From NCBI GenBank assembly GCA_004431415.1, contig QPMI01000401.1, positions 124,001-188,000 on the forward strand: 64,000 nucleotides of DNA. The letters are read 5' to 3'. The position numbers were made by a program, and so were the translations under genes. Position 1 is the first letter of the stretch, and every line of letters starts with the position of its first letter. The notes beneath the pieces are model-generated. The model was not told the origin of the DNA. It did not search any database and saw only the letters and a program-made list of their open reading frames with translations. This DNA is from Cyanophora paradoxa. Lineage: Eukaryota > Glaucocystophyceae > Cyanophorales > Cyanophoraceae. This document shows positions 1 through 10,867 of the stretch, piece after piece.

Positions 1-1144
1 CGCTGTGATGAGATGTGTGAGGGCAGATTTCTTTGCCGGCTTTGCCTCAGCCTTGTCCTCTCTTGGAGACGTCGGCCGATCACACTTGCGCTGTCTTGTC
101 GGGCCAAGTGTGGGTCGGTGGCGTGCTGGCTCCTTGACGACTTTCGTTCCCTTTTCTGGAGCGTGGGCCCTAGAGCTCAGAGGAGTGGTAGAGTGGGGCT
201 TCGTTGGTGCACGGCCCCAGAAAGGCGTGTAGTCGGCGGCTCACTCTATCGTGCCCCGCTCTTTCGTTGGGCCTGATGGGTGGCCCGGATACCTCCTCGT
301 GTTTTCTTCCGAGGCGGTGAAACTTCCCATCCGTGCCCCTCTCCTGCGGTGCTCGCCGTACGGAGCGAGTTTTGGGCCAGTCACGGGTTTCAGCCACTAT
401 GCTTTTCTGCACTTTCGAGCTTTGCCAGGGGTTGCTCAGGTACATGCACTATTCGGGTATCGGATCCTACTACGTCTACTATGATTATTATTTTCTACCT
501 CGGCTACGTCGACCTATCTACTCCGAGTGGAGCTCCTGTCCTGTCGCCGCCGCGATTTGGGGGACCCGCTGTGCGTGCCGACGGACTAGCAGCTGTCTGC
601 ATTCCTGCCCCCCGGGCTGTGGCTCAGGTTCCTCGTCTTGGGGCCTGTCGGTGCCCTCGAGCGGCGCACCCATTGGCGGTGTTGGGGACGCCCTCTTGCG
701 GTTATGCCGACTGAGTCACGGTTTGACTGGCTACGTCGCGCGGACGCGACGTCAGCGGAAGAGGAGTTGTCGCATGGCTAGTTTCCCTAGGCTATGAGAT
801 GACTTAGCGACTAGAGCTAGTTGGTGCCTGACGCAGTCTAGAGTGCCTTAGCATAGTCTCTTCCTGTAGGCTTGCCTCGCGGTAGCCTACGCTGGCCTGC
901 CTCTACCTGTCATAGGGGTACAGTGTCAGTAGTCTTCCGGGTACACAGAGAATACACCAGCCTGCACCTACAGCTGCTCCAGCACAGGGAGCCGGCCCCG
1001 CGCTGGACCGCGCGGGCGCCCAATCGGGTGGGAATACTTCCTATCCGACACCTGGAAGGTGCCTGGTCCCGCCCTTCCTTTGTCTTACGCCCTTCCTTTG
1101 TCTCCGACCCCGGCCCTCACTGCGCCTGCGCTTTGAATACGCAG
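1..1144. other. No recognisable gene
   Basis: Several overlapping open frames occur on both strands, but none shows a recognisable domain or a consistent exon chain. The composition is more T-rich than in the genes that follow. Part of the last 200 bases may be an upstream exon or intron of the first TPR gene. Confidence 0.4.
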
Positions 1145-1750
1145 CGGCTCGTGTCCGTGACCACGGCGCGACTGGGCGGGGAGCACAGGATGACCGCTTC
1201 GGCCCTTATGAGACTGGCCTGCTTCTACATTACCACAAAGCGGCCCCAGGAAGCCGAGCCACACGCTCGCGTCTGTCGCTTTTCGTTCAACTTTCTCCCT
1301 AGGCCTCTGCCTCGGCCGACAGCGGCGCACGCAGCGGGCGTGGGAGATCTCGGCGGCCGCGCTCGGGCCGACGAGCCCCGCAGTGGAGGAGGCGCTCGCG
1401 GTACTGGGCAGCCTCTATCGAGCCGCCCCCGACCTCAGCCGCGAGAGGGCCCGGGCCTTCCGCAGGGTGCGGGCGGGCCGTGGCCGGTTGAATAATTAGC
1501 CTCGAGCTTGGGGTGCCCATCGGCGCCGGCCAATCTAACTTGTGCCGAAGATCGAAGCGGAGTGGGTGGCTGCGAACAAACATAACGCGGAGAGCAAGCT
1601 TCTTGTTTCTACAGGATTTGATCTGGTCGATACAGCTGCAGGCGACAAGGTAGCTACAGTCATAGCTTCTCCGCCTCCTCGTGCCGAACCGCTGACTCTG
1701 CGGGTCGACCGAAGAGATACACGGCGGACAACATCATGTCAATGAGCACG
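1145..1750 (+). CDS. TPR-repeat protein, partial paralogue of the next gene
   Basis: Three exons join in phase: 1145-1270 (42 codons, one TPR-type repeat of the kinesin-light-chain style), 1323-1466 (48 codons, a second helical repeat containing EEALAVLGSLYRAA) and 1551 to about 1613 (starts IEAEWVAANK). The order and wording match the C-terminal exons of the next gene, where RLISVTT, a TPR pair and IVKEWVRVNKK occur in the same sequence. TPRs are protein-protein interaction scaffolds, so no specific partner can be named. No start codon or N-terminal part is visible before 1145, so this may be a shortened tandem copy or have exons I could not resolve. The exact stop is unclear. Confidence 0.5.
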
Positions 1751-3552
1751 GACGGGACGTCAACCCACGTCAACCTTGCCGATCTCAAGGCCCACCTGAG
1801 CGGCCAGTGCACGTGCTCGTCAAACTCAGTCTGCGACGGGTGCAAGGCGCGCATCTTTCCTGTGCAGCGACAGTTCCTTCCCCTCAGCAAGACAGACCTT
1901 CCCCCATTGCTCGGCCAGAACAAGGTCCGTCGCTTTTCGGGAACGCCGATGTCCGTGCTTGGCGCACCTTCTGAACGCCGATATCGATGGCCCCTCGCGA
2001 TCGCAGGCAGCGCTGAAGCTGTGCACGGAGACGCGCGGGCCCAAGCACCCCCTCATCCTCGCCTTCGCGCTCCGCGTCGCTTACTGGTCTGCGAAGAGCG
2101 GTGACTACGGCGCGGCGATTCGCTTCTACCTGGTGCGATCGCATTTAATTAGTATTCCCACGCTGCAAAACTCGCACGTAGCACTAACGAAACGCGCGAA
2201 GCCGACGCTGGCGGTGTACGCTGAGCAGCAGCATTTGCGGGAGGCCAGCTACGAGGCGTCCCTCGGCAGGCACGGCGACTTCATCGCCCCGCACCTCTTC
2301 GCAAAGGAGGACTTCAAGACCTGCCTGCGGGTCTCCCAGGTTCGCCTTGCATCGTAGCTTCTTCTTGATTGTCTAGAGTCCTCCCCTCCTGTTCGATTCA
2401 AAACGGCGCGCAGTGGACGCTGATGTTCTTCACGGAGAGGCTCGGGCCCCTGCACGAGAAGACGACCACAATCGAGTACATGGTCGCGTCTTGCATGCGA
2501 ATCCTCGGAGACTACGGGGGCGCCGACGCCGTCTACAGGGTGAATGCCGCCATGCATATGATTGCGCATGCCGTCCGCATCCCTCCCCTCGGTTTCTTCT
2601 GACGTCGACTCTTTGCAGTCGGCCTTCGCGCACGAGCGGGAGGCGGGCGACGAGGCCCGCGTCGCGAAGGTCTGCTGCGAGATGCACCCGGCCCGCGGGC
2701 TCGTCGATGTGGCTGCCTACCACGTCTCGGCGGGGCGCCTCCAGCGCGCCGCAGAGCTCCTCCAGGTCCCCCCCTCTCTTTCCTTTCGTGCATCTCGATC
2801 GGCTCTCACGCCCATCAGATGAGCCTCCCGCTCGCCAAGCGGGCGTGCGAGAAGTGCATCGGCGAGAGCGTCGTCGAAGCGACCGCCCTCGCCCTTGCGT
2901 ACACGCTGGATGCCCTCGACGATCGCCCGGGCGCGGAGGAGGCGTGGAAGGTTCGCATCGCTCTGTGTATCGCGATCGATATCGTCCGCCGGCGCCGACT
3001 CGCGCTGCAGCGGCTCATTTCGGTGACGACCAGCAAGCGGCGCCTCGCCGCCGCCCATGGGAGCCTCGCTCGCCTCTACCTCCGCGCGGGGCGCCCGGCA
3101 GAGGCGGCGGCCCAGGCCCGGCGCGCGTGGGCAGCTGCCGTGGCGGGCGCTGGCCCAACGAGCCACAAGGTGGAGGAGGAGGCGGCGTTCCTTCAGCTCG
3201 TCCTCTCCAGCGCCCCGGGCCTCGACGCCTGCAAGGAGCTCGACAAGGCGAGCGCCGGGCCGGCGCTGCCTCGTCGATATTTTCTGGCGCCCCTGAGCGG
3301 CTGTGCGCTGCGCAGATTGTGAAGGAGTGGGTGCGCGTGAACAAAAAGGCGCCGGAGATGACGGGCGACAAGCCTCCAAGCATGCGCGAGCTGAAGAAAG
3401 AGATCCACGAACTCAAAGAGGCGGTTCGCAGTCGCTTTCAAATGTTGAATTCCGGTCCCTGCCATCCGCTCCGCTGGCTCCGCTGCGCATGCGGTATCGA
3501 ATGGAAGCTTAAGTGGCCTGCATGCGCAGTGGCCTGCTTAATGGAAGCTTAA
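1736..3552 (+). CDS. TPR-repeat protein with Cys-rich N-terminus
   Basis: The start is ATG 1736, giving MSMSTDGTSTHVNLADLKAH. A short Cys cluster follows (CTCSSNSVCDGC), a possible small metal-binding motif. Exons inferred: 1736-1924, about 2007-2132, 2203-2339, 2414-2538, 2619-2765, 2819-2950, 3011 to about 3260, and 3316-3552. Most introns run from GT to (C/G)CAG. The exons encode successive helical repeats such as HPLILAFALRVAYWSAKSGD and GSLARLYLRAGRPAEAAAQA. The last exon is a charged coiled-coil-like tail (RELKKEIHELKEAV). Overall this is an alpha-helical TPR solenoid likely to act as an adaptor. SMYD-like TPR proteins were considered because of the Cys cluster, but no SET domain is seen. 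The 3' end lies only 26 bp before the next candidate start. Confidence 0.55.
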
Positions 3553-3577
3553 GCTTAAGGTGCCCGCAGATTCCCTT

Positions 3578-5351
3578 CATGCGCCTCCGGTGGCAGCCGC
3601 CGGCGCCGGCGCAGCTGCAGCGGCCGGTCGACGTCGGGCAGGCGCCGGCGGGATCCGGAAAGGAGGGGGAGAAGACCTCCGCCCCGCCCGACCCCGACGC
3701 CGCCGACCGCGTCCGCTTTGATTTGGATTTCTTGTCGCCGTCCGAGGAGGCGCTGCTGATTCCATCTGCAGGAGGCGGCGAAGAAGCTGATGAAGAAGTC
3801 GCAGTGGGGCCGCGCCCGCGCCCTTCTTGATGCCCTCTTGGAGGTTCGCCCTTTTCCTTGTGTACATTTCTGCACTCCTTAGTGTTCCTCACGCTGGTGT
3901 CGCCCTTGATACGCATGCGCAGAGGTCGCCTCTCGACTTTCTGGCGCGCCTTCAGCGTATCCGTGCGCCTGCAGATGGCTTCAAATTTTCCGCGCCATAA
4001 CACGTAACTGTATCTGATGCTTCATTGCAGAGTGCATGATTGGAGCGGGCCAGCTGGAGATGGCCGACAAGGAGGCAGAGGCGGCGGAGCGCGATCTCGC
4101 CGGCGTCAGCGCGAGCTCGAGCTCAGACCTTGCCAACCGGTGTGCTCCCCGCTGCTGGCGCGGCCCTGCCGGCGCCGCGTGATCGTGAGGGTGCGCACGC
4201 ACGTTGCGCAGTGTGCGGGAGCTGCGGGGCAAGGTCACGGGCGAGCTGCGGCGGCGGGAGGAGTCGGCGCGGCGGCGGGAGGAGGAGGAGCAGCAGCGCC
4301 GCGAGCAGCAGGGGCGCCTCCAGCAGAGCGAGGAGGGGCGGCGGCAGCAGGAGGCGGAGGCGCGTCGGGAGCGCGAGCGCGAGGAGGAGGAGGAGCGCCG
4401 CCGCCAGGCGGAGCTCGCGCGGTGGCAGGAGGAGGAGGAGCGGCGGCGCGCGGCCGAGCGGCGGCGCAAGGAGGAGGAGCGGCGGGCGGAGCTGGAGGCC
4501 GAGCAGCGGCGGCTGGAGCAGGCGCGGGAGCAGGAGCGGCGGCTGGAGGAGGAGAGGCGGCGCGAGGAGGATCAGCGGCGCGAGCGCGAGCGGCGGGCCG
4601 AGCTGGAGCGGAGGCAGGAGGAGCGGCGGCTGGAGCGGGAGCGGCAGGCGCAGGCGCAGCGCCGGCGGGTGGAGGCGCAGCGCCGCAAGGAGGCGGCGGC
4701 GCGGGCGGTGGCCGAGGCGCAGCGGCGGTGGGAGGCGGCCGAGGCGGAGCTGCAGCGCGCGGCTGCGGCGGAGCAGCGGCGGCAGAGGGAAGCGGAGGAC
4801 GCGGCGAAGCGGGCGGCGGCGGAGGCGACGGAGCGGGCGAAGGTGGCGGCGGCGGCGGAGGCGGAGACGGGCCGGCTCCAGGCGGAGGCAGCGTGCGCCA
4901 TCGGCCCCGCCGCCCGCCGTCTCATCGCCGACCGTGCGCCCTTCGAGAATCATTTTGGCGGCGGCTCTGATCTGCGCGCGGCGCAGAGGGTGGCCCTGGC
5001 CTCGGCGAGCAGCCCTGCGCCGCGATCGCGGGCTGGCAGGTGGGCTCCGGGTGGGATTCGTACCCTCCTGTCGACGTCGACGCCGGGGGCGTCCCCTCGG
5101 CCCCGGCGCCCGCGCCGATGGTGGAGCACTGGCCGCAGCTGGGCCCCGCCGGCGGAGTAGCGGAGGCCGCCGCGGCCCTGCGGGCGGAGCCAGCGCCCGG
5201 GCAGGCGACCGGTCCCTGGGCCGCGTTGGAGTCGGAGGGCGCGGCGCCGTCTCCCGCGCACGCCCCTCCCGCCCGCCCCACGCGGCCCTACTGCCCGCCG
5301 GGCGTCCGCCTCGCTTCTAGCTTTAGGCCTCAAGGAGACGCACACGGTTGA
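3578..5351 (+). CDS. Glu/Arg-rich coiled-coil protein
   Basis: Five exons fit in phase. Exon 1 is 3578 to about 3709. Exon 2 is about 3778-3840 (EAAKKLMKKSQWGRARALLD). Exon 3 is about 4033-4138 (QLEMADKEAEAAERDLAG). Exon 4 is 4202-4989. Exon 5 is 5040-5351. The last intron, 4990-5039 (GT to CAG, 50 bp), exactly repairs the frame. Exon 4 encodes more than 200 residues of uninterrupted E/R/Q/A heptads (for example RREREREEEEERRRQAE), a trichohyalin/caldesmon-like single alpha helix or coiled coil. The C-terminal exon is Pro/Ala-rich and disordered. No motor, membrane or enzymatic domain is seen, so a structural or scaffold role is only an inference. ATG 3513 is an alternative upstream start in the same frame. 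Confidence 0.55.
4990..5039 (+). other. Short GT-AG intron
   Basis: This intron is needed to join the coiled-coil frame to the Pro-rich C-terminal frame. It starts GTGGCC and ends GGCTGGCAG. Removing it keeps phase 0 across the junction. Confidence 0.5.
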
Positions 5352-6198
5352 GAGCGGCCCCGCGGTTTTAAATTTAAAGCTGCAATGGCAATCTCGACGG
5401 CTGCCGCAGTGCAGTGCAACAGCTGCAATCTCGGGGGAAGCTAAGGGGGCCGGCCGCGGGGCCCGGGGGCGCGCGATGGGAAGGGATGAGGAAGGCCGGG
5501 GGCCAGGAAAGGGGGCCGGGAGACGAGAGCCCCTTCGGAAGCATATAATTATAAAGGGATCGGAAAGCTTAATTTTTTTTTTTGGTGAATTACCGGCCAC
5601 AGCCTCTAGTCTACTCCAGCACTGTGGGGGCGTGTACAGGCAAGGTGGGGCATGATCGATCGGAATTATGTGGAACGGGCGGGATTTGAAGGCGTGATTC
5701 TCATCGCAGGGCGATTCGATCGGAAAGCTTAAGGAAGGAAGGGATCAGATCTAGATGTAGCTATAGAGAGCCAAAGCGCGTTCGATGACAGCGCCACGGC
5801 GGCGACGACGAATAGCGCTCACTCAGTGACTGGCATGGGCATGCGCATGCTTCCCTCGCGCTGCCAGCTGCGCCAATTGCAAGCTTAGAGCTATCTGAGG
5901 GGTAGAGCTCGCTCGCTTCGTTCGCATCGTGCGCGGCTACGTATACGAAACTGCAATCGCAAGAAACCCGATCGCCTGCAGTCAAATCGCCCTACAACGC
6001 GTACGCTGTACCGTAGTAAGCTGTGCGCTTCCAAGACAGCGGAACCAAGTGCAGCGCTTGCGGACCCGCTTCTCGCCCAAGCCGGTGCTTCGCGCGCCGG
6101 GGAAGACGAGGGCGCGATGCCAGCTGTCGGGGCGGTCCGGTTATCGTCTGCGATCCTGCGCAGCGGCCCGGAGGACGAAGCGGCCGAGCCACGTCAGA
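5352..6198. other. Intergenic region with dispersed repeat copy
   Basis: This stretch lies between the coiled-coil gene and the chromate-transporter gene. It holds a copy of the dispersed SINE-like repeat (about 5570-5722). The rest is palindrome-rich sequence with no supported exon. The 5' UTR and promoter of the downstream gene presumably lie here, but no motif can be assigned. Confidence 0.5.
5570..5722 (-). repeat. SINE-like dispersed repeat, long copy
   Basis: Read on the minus strand it ends GGTAATTCACC followed by a 12-base A run. On the plus strand it contains ATTACCGGCCACAGCCTC, then a block with GGAATTATGTGGAACGGGCG. The same two blocks recur at 44990-45205. Shorter versions are at 10783, 24855 and 49498. 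An A-rich end next to a conserved body is what a retroposed short element would show. Confidence 0.65.
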
Positions 6199-9100
6199 TG
6201 AGCTCGAGGGCAGCACCGAGCACGATGCGGCCCCGCTCGGCGGCCGCGGCAGCAGCGGCAGCAGCAGCAGCAGCGGAGGCGAAGGGCGAGCGGCCCATCA
6301 CGAGCGCGGCGGCCTCCACGGGAGAGTTTGACGTGAACGTGGACGCGGACGGGTCGGCCGGCTCGGCGCCCGCGCAGGAGCTGCTCGACGCCGGCGGGCT
6401 CGACCTCGAGCGCGGGCCCGCGCGCCCCGGCTACTGGAGCCGCGTCTGGGAGGTCTTCGTGAATGTGCGCCCCTTGATTCTCGATCGATATCCCGGCCGC
6501 GCCCGCCGCCTTGAGCTCGTGGCCTGATGGCCCCCGCAGTTCTTCCCGCTGGGCTTCGTCAGCTTCGGCGGGCCCCAGGCCAACATCTCGCTGCTGGAGC
6601 AGCAGTACGTCCAGAAGCGCGGCTGGCTCGACTCGGACGCGCGCCCCCATCAAAGGATTTGATCTCCAATTTGATCCGCCGCTGACCCCTCCCCCCGCGC
6701 GCAGACGTTCATCGAGTGCTACTCCATCGCGTGCGCGGAGAGGGGGGTACTGCCGCCCTCCCGCAGCCCGCCGCTGACCCGCCCCTGCGCAGGCAACTCC
6801 TCCCCGGGCCGTCCGCGTCCCAGGCCCGCCCCCGGGCCCCCGCCCGCCCGTCGCCCTCGGGGCTGTTTCTGACCGATCTGACCTCAGATGATGATCGCTG
6901 TCGGCGCGTGGCGTGCGGGGTACGTCTCGGTTTCCCTCCGCTGCGTCTCGCAGCCGCCTGATCGGTACCCCCCTTCCCGCAGGTGGCTCGGCGGCCTCAT
7001 CGCCGCCCTCTGCTTCCAGGCGCGCGCCTGTACGCCCAAGGCCGCCGCACCTCTTTACACTGTACCCGCCCGCAGGTTCCGATGGCGATCGTCCTGGGAA
7101 TAGCCGGCGCCGCCTCCGGGTCCGCTTTTGCGTACCCCCTGCGCCCCCCGTACCCCTCTAATTCTCCCCAGGAAATTCGTCACGGCCTCGTTCCTCCAGT
7201 CCCCTTACCTCCGGCACACCATCATGGGCCTCACCAGGTACCCCCCCTTCCCCCCCCCCGCGCCCCGGCCAGGAAATGCCGCTCTCGGGATTCGAACCCG
7301 AGTCCGCAGCGCCGCCGTGGCGCTGATCGCCGCCTCCTCCTACTCCATCTCAATGCGCTCGTGCAAGGTCCGCGGCCGCAAATTTCTATTCGCGTACCCG
7401 GCCCATCCCCCTCCGCCCACGCCCGCCCGCAGGACAAGCTCACCTGGGGCCTCTGCGTCGTCGGTTCGCGCCGCGCCCCGCACCTCACGTACCTCGTACC
7501 CCCGACACATCCTTGCGCAGCGGCGGTCGGCGCGATCTACGGGGCCAGCACCTTCTGGTGCTTTCCGGTACCCCCTTCCCTCCCGCGGATCCATATCCCT
7601 CTGTGCGGCCCCGAGCGCCCCCGCAGCTGATCATGGCCGGCGCGGGGCTGGTGACGCTGCTCCACGGCTTCTGGAAGGCCCGGGGTACGGCTCCCCGCGG
7701 CGAGGGGTGGGGGTACATCTCCGTGCGGGCCTGACGCGACGCTGCCGGCAGCGCCTGCGCCGGCGCCGGCGGGCTCGGCTTCCGCCTCGCAGGCAAAGGG
7801 CCCTGCCGCCGCCGACCCCGCGGCGAGCGCCTCGCTGGGCTACGGCGCCGCCGCCGGCTACGCCCTCGTCCGCCCGACCCCCCCCCCCCCCCCCCATCCA
7901 CCGCGCCTCCCCCCCCCCTTCGGGATTCGAACCCGCCCGCGCCCCCCCGCAGCTGGGGACCTACGCCGCGCTGCTCCTCTCCTCCCTCGTGTCCCGCCGC
8001 GTCTCCGCGAACCCCTCGCGCCTCCTCGAGATATGGGAGGTGCCGTACCCCTTCCATCCATCCCCCGCCCCTCCCCCGATCCCGTTAATCCGGTACCCCC
8101 GCAGGCGTTCTTCCGGATGGGCTCGATCACGTACGGGGGCGCCCAGGCGCGGCTGCTTCCCCTCCTTCCTTTTCGATCGCCGCGCGCCCTGTACCCCGTC
8201 TCACTCTAGCCCGTACCCCTGTTCCTCCCGGCCGGCCTGCAGGTGGTCATCCCCATGCTGCTCGTCGAGACGGCCGGTGAGCCCCGCGCGCCTGGCCCCC
8301 CGACGCCGGCACCGTCGAGCCTAGATCTAGATCACAAGCCCCCGCCTCCTCGGGGCCCCGAGGCCGCCCGACTCCGGCGCCGGCGCCGGCGAGAGCCCGG
8401 ATCTCTCTTCCCCCCCCGCCCCCTCCGCGCCCTCTGATCCCCTCCCGCCCCTCCCCACCCCAGGGTGGGTGTCGGACCAGCAGTTCAACGCCGGCTTCGC
8501 CCTCGTCCAGGCCCTCCCGGTCCGCCCGGGGCTCCCCCCGCCCCCTTCCCCCCCTTCCCTTGGACCCTCCCTCCCAGCGCCCAAGCCGGGGTCCCGAGAT
8601 GGGCCGGCCCCATGCCCCCAGGCCCAAACCTAGCTTCCCAGCCCGCTGTCTCCCCCCCTCCCCCTCCCCCCGCCCCCGCCCAGTCCGCTTTCCGCCTCAA
8701 GCTCCCCCCCTCCCCCTTCTCCCCCCCCTCTCGCGCCCCTCCGCGCTGTCCCAACTCCTCCCCCAACCCCTCCTCCCTCCTTCCCCCCCCTCACCCCCTC
8801 CCCTTTCTGCCGCACGCCTCGTCCCCGCTGACGACCGGCGCCCGGGGCCGCGCAGGGCCCGAACTTCAACTTCAGCGCGTACCTGGGGGCCATCTCCTTC
8901 GGGAGCACCCCCGACGGCGACATCGACATCGGCCGCGCCATCCTCGGTGCCCAACGCCGCGCCGCGCCGCGCCTCGCGCCAGGGGCGGCGACGAACTAGC
9001 TCTAGGGGCTTCTGACTCCCCTCTTTTCGGGCCTGGCCTTCATTCGAACAACAACTGCGCAGGGGCTTTGCTGGCGTGGACGTCGCTCTTCGCCCCCGGG

Positions 9101-10089
9101 ATGATCCTCATGTTCGCCGCTCTCCCCTTCTACACCCGCTTCCGGTGCCCAACCCCCCTCTCTCTCCCCCCCCACCCACCCCCCATTTCCCGGGGCGGCG
9201 TCGAGAGCTCGTGTTATCCAGAGCCACCACGGCTACTAGAGCTGCGAGAGCGCCCTGCAGCTGGATGTGAAGCTGAGCCCAGCCTGACCCTGGGGCGCGG
9301 GCGCGCGCTGGCGCAGGAAGTCGGCGGGGGTGCGGCGGGCGATGATCGGCGTCAACGCCGCCAGCGTCGGCCTCATCGTCGCCGTCACCTTCCAGGTCCC
9401 CCCCACCCTTCTCCCCCCCGCCCCCCTCCCCCCCCCCTCCCCCCCTCCTCCTGAGCGTTGCTGAGAGCGGGCCCCCCGTCCCGTGCGGCAGCTCTGGGCC
9501 CGCGGCCTCTACTCATCCCTCAACGCGCGCCCCCCTCGCCCCGCCGGCCCTCCCCCTTGCCGCTTCGCTCCGGCTCACCTTTCCCGCAGACGTCGAACAG
9601 CGCCTTCATGTCGATCTCGATCGCTGCCTTCGCCGCCGTCGCCTACTACAAGGTCCGCCCCGCCCCGCCTAGATCGTATCCCCGGCCCCGCTTAAATCAT
9701 ATCCCGCCCCCGCCCCGCTTAAATCGTATCCCGTCCCCGCCCCGCTTAAATCGTATCCCCTTCCCCGCTTACATCGCCTCCCCGCCCCACTTAAATCGTA
9801 TCCCGCCCCGCCCCGCTTACATCGTATCTATCTATCGCCTTGTGGCTGTGTCTGGCTCTCCGCTGCTAGACATCTAGGTCGCGTCCCAGAACCCGGCTGC
9901 GGCCCGGCTGCTCTCCATCCCACCCCGCCGCCGCCCCCCGCCTGACCCTCCGCGCCCCGCCCCGCCCCGCCCCGCCCCGCCGCGCAGGCGCCGTCGTGGG
10001 CGGTGGTGCTCGGGGGCGGCCTCCTCGGCCTCCTCTCCACCTTCGCCTCCCGCGGCCTCGACATCCGCCCCGCCGGCATCTGCCCCTAG
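6199..10089 (+). CDS. Chromate transporter (CHR) family, two-domain
   Basis: About 18 short exons encode a multi-pass membrane protein. Exon 1 runs from ATG 6199 to about 6459 and encodes a poly-Ala, acidic cytosolic N-terminus ending WSRVWEVFVN. The next exon has the CHR signature FVSFGGPQANISLLEQQYV. Later exons give SLPGPSASQ, WLGGLIAALCFQ, SYSISMRSCK and GASTFWCFP. The second half repeats the signature as FFRMGSITYGGAQ, VVIPMLLVETAGWVSDQQF and ALPGPNFNFSAYLGAI, then MIGVNAASVGLIVAVTFQ. It ends GLLSTFASRGLDIRPAGICP and a stop. Two FGG/YGG plus PGP half-signatures identify a long two-domain CHR protein. The family is known for chromate efflux in bacteria, but substrates of algal members are less clear and may include sulfate. 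At least one donor (after LDSD, about 6631) appears to be GC. Confidence 0.85.
7291..7309 (-). other. tRNA T-arm-like hairpin inside an intron
   Basis: The minus strand reads CTCGGGTTCGAATCCCGAG, a perfect T-stem and T-loop with the consensus B-box GGTTCGAATCC. It lies just upstream of an acceptor CAG in the chromate-transporter gene. No cloverleaf can be completed, so this is not called a tRNA. Confidence 0.45.
7878..7895 (+). repeat. Poly-C run in an intron
   Basis: An uninterrupted run of C lies in an intron of the chromate-transporter gene. C-rich pyrimidine tracts mark the sense strand of introns throughout this window. Confidence 0.8.
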
Positions 10090-10782
10090 CTCGTTTCTAT
10101 TTTATCAGGATCCCGACCTTGCAGATTACGTCACATGTACATAGAGGGCTGCCAGCAGGCTGCTTGGCGCCAGCCGGCGCCGCGGCGCCCCACCTACAGC
10201 TAGCATATGCATCCTAATTAATTAAATTAGAAGTTCTCGCGCGCACATTGCAGTTACAGTTCGTGAGAATAATGCGTAAAGGCTGCCAGCCGGGCCAGGC
10301 CCGCCGGGCCAGCAGGCGAGGTCTCTTGGCCAAGGCCAGCGCTAGCCCCGCGGACAAGCTTTCAATTAAATGTTATTGGGCCTTGAAGGGTAAATCCGCA
10401 GCACAGCTTTTCGCAAGCTTTTTGCGCCCTATCTGGGTCATTATTGTGATCATTGAAAACGCGTACGGCCGCTGCAGCTGGGCGCGAACTGCCCGTCATG
10501 AATAATATTCATGTACTGGGCACACGTGCACATGTGCAGAGCTGACATTCCGGCAAATTCAGCAGAAATTGCATGTACATATGTGCTCAGCTTCACGAAG
10601 TAACAATAAAATTGAGAAAACGGTGTTCAGATGAGAAATCTTGCGTGTGCTCAATTTCCGAGCCGAAAGCTTTCGTCAGCTCCTGCAGCCAGCGCCAAGG
10701 ATCGAGTTTAGGCGAATGGCGGCATCGATATATATATCGCGAAATTATATTATAAAATGTCCATGTTCGAAAAGCGCACGTC
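10090..10782. other. Intergenic, nothing recognised
   Basis: This stretch lies between the converging chromate-transporter and LRR genes. It is relatively AT-rich with short palindromes. No exon with splice support was found. Confidence 0.5.
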
Positions 10783-10850
10783 CCCTGGGCAGCCCCCGCA
10801 GTGCTGGTGTCTAGAGACTGTGGCCGGTAATTCACCCAAAAAAAAGCGCA
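10783..10850 (+). repeat. SINE-like dispersed repeat, short copy
   Basis: It contains CAGTGCTGGTGTCTAGAG, then CTGTGGCCGGTAATTCACC and an A run. It matches copies at 24855-24917 (including the upstream CCCCTGGGCAGCCCCCG) and, inverted, at 49498-49553. It abuts the 3' end of the LRR gene and could provide its terminal codons or 3' UTR. Confidence 0.65.
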
Positions 10851-10867
10851 CGTCCTTGCCCAATGCG

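Noticed and set aside
1145-3552. Kinesin light chain genes
   Set aside because: The repeats resemble KLC-type TPRs, but the N-terminal heptad region and the conserved KLC TPR signatures are absent.
4040-5320. Very long Arg/Gly/Ala open frames overlapping the coiled-coil gene on both strands
   Set aside because: They are shadows of the GAG/CGG-rich coding exon and have no splice or domain support.
7260-7340. tRNA gene on the minus strand
   Set aside because: Only the T-arm is convincing. The acceptor stem complement and D and anticodon arms could not be found.
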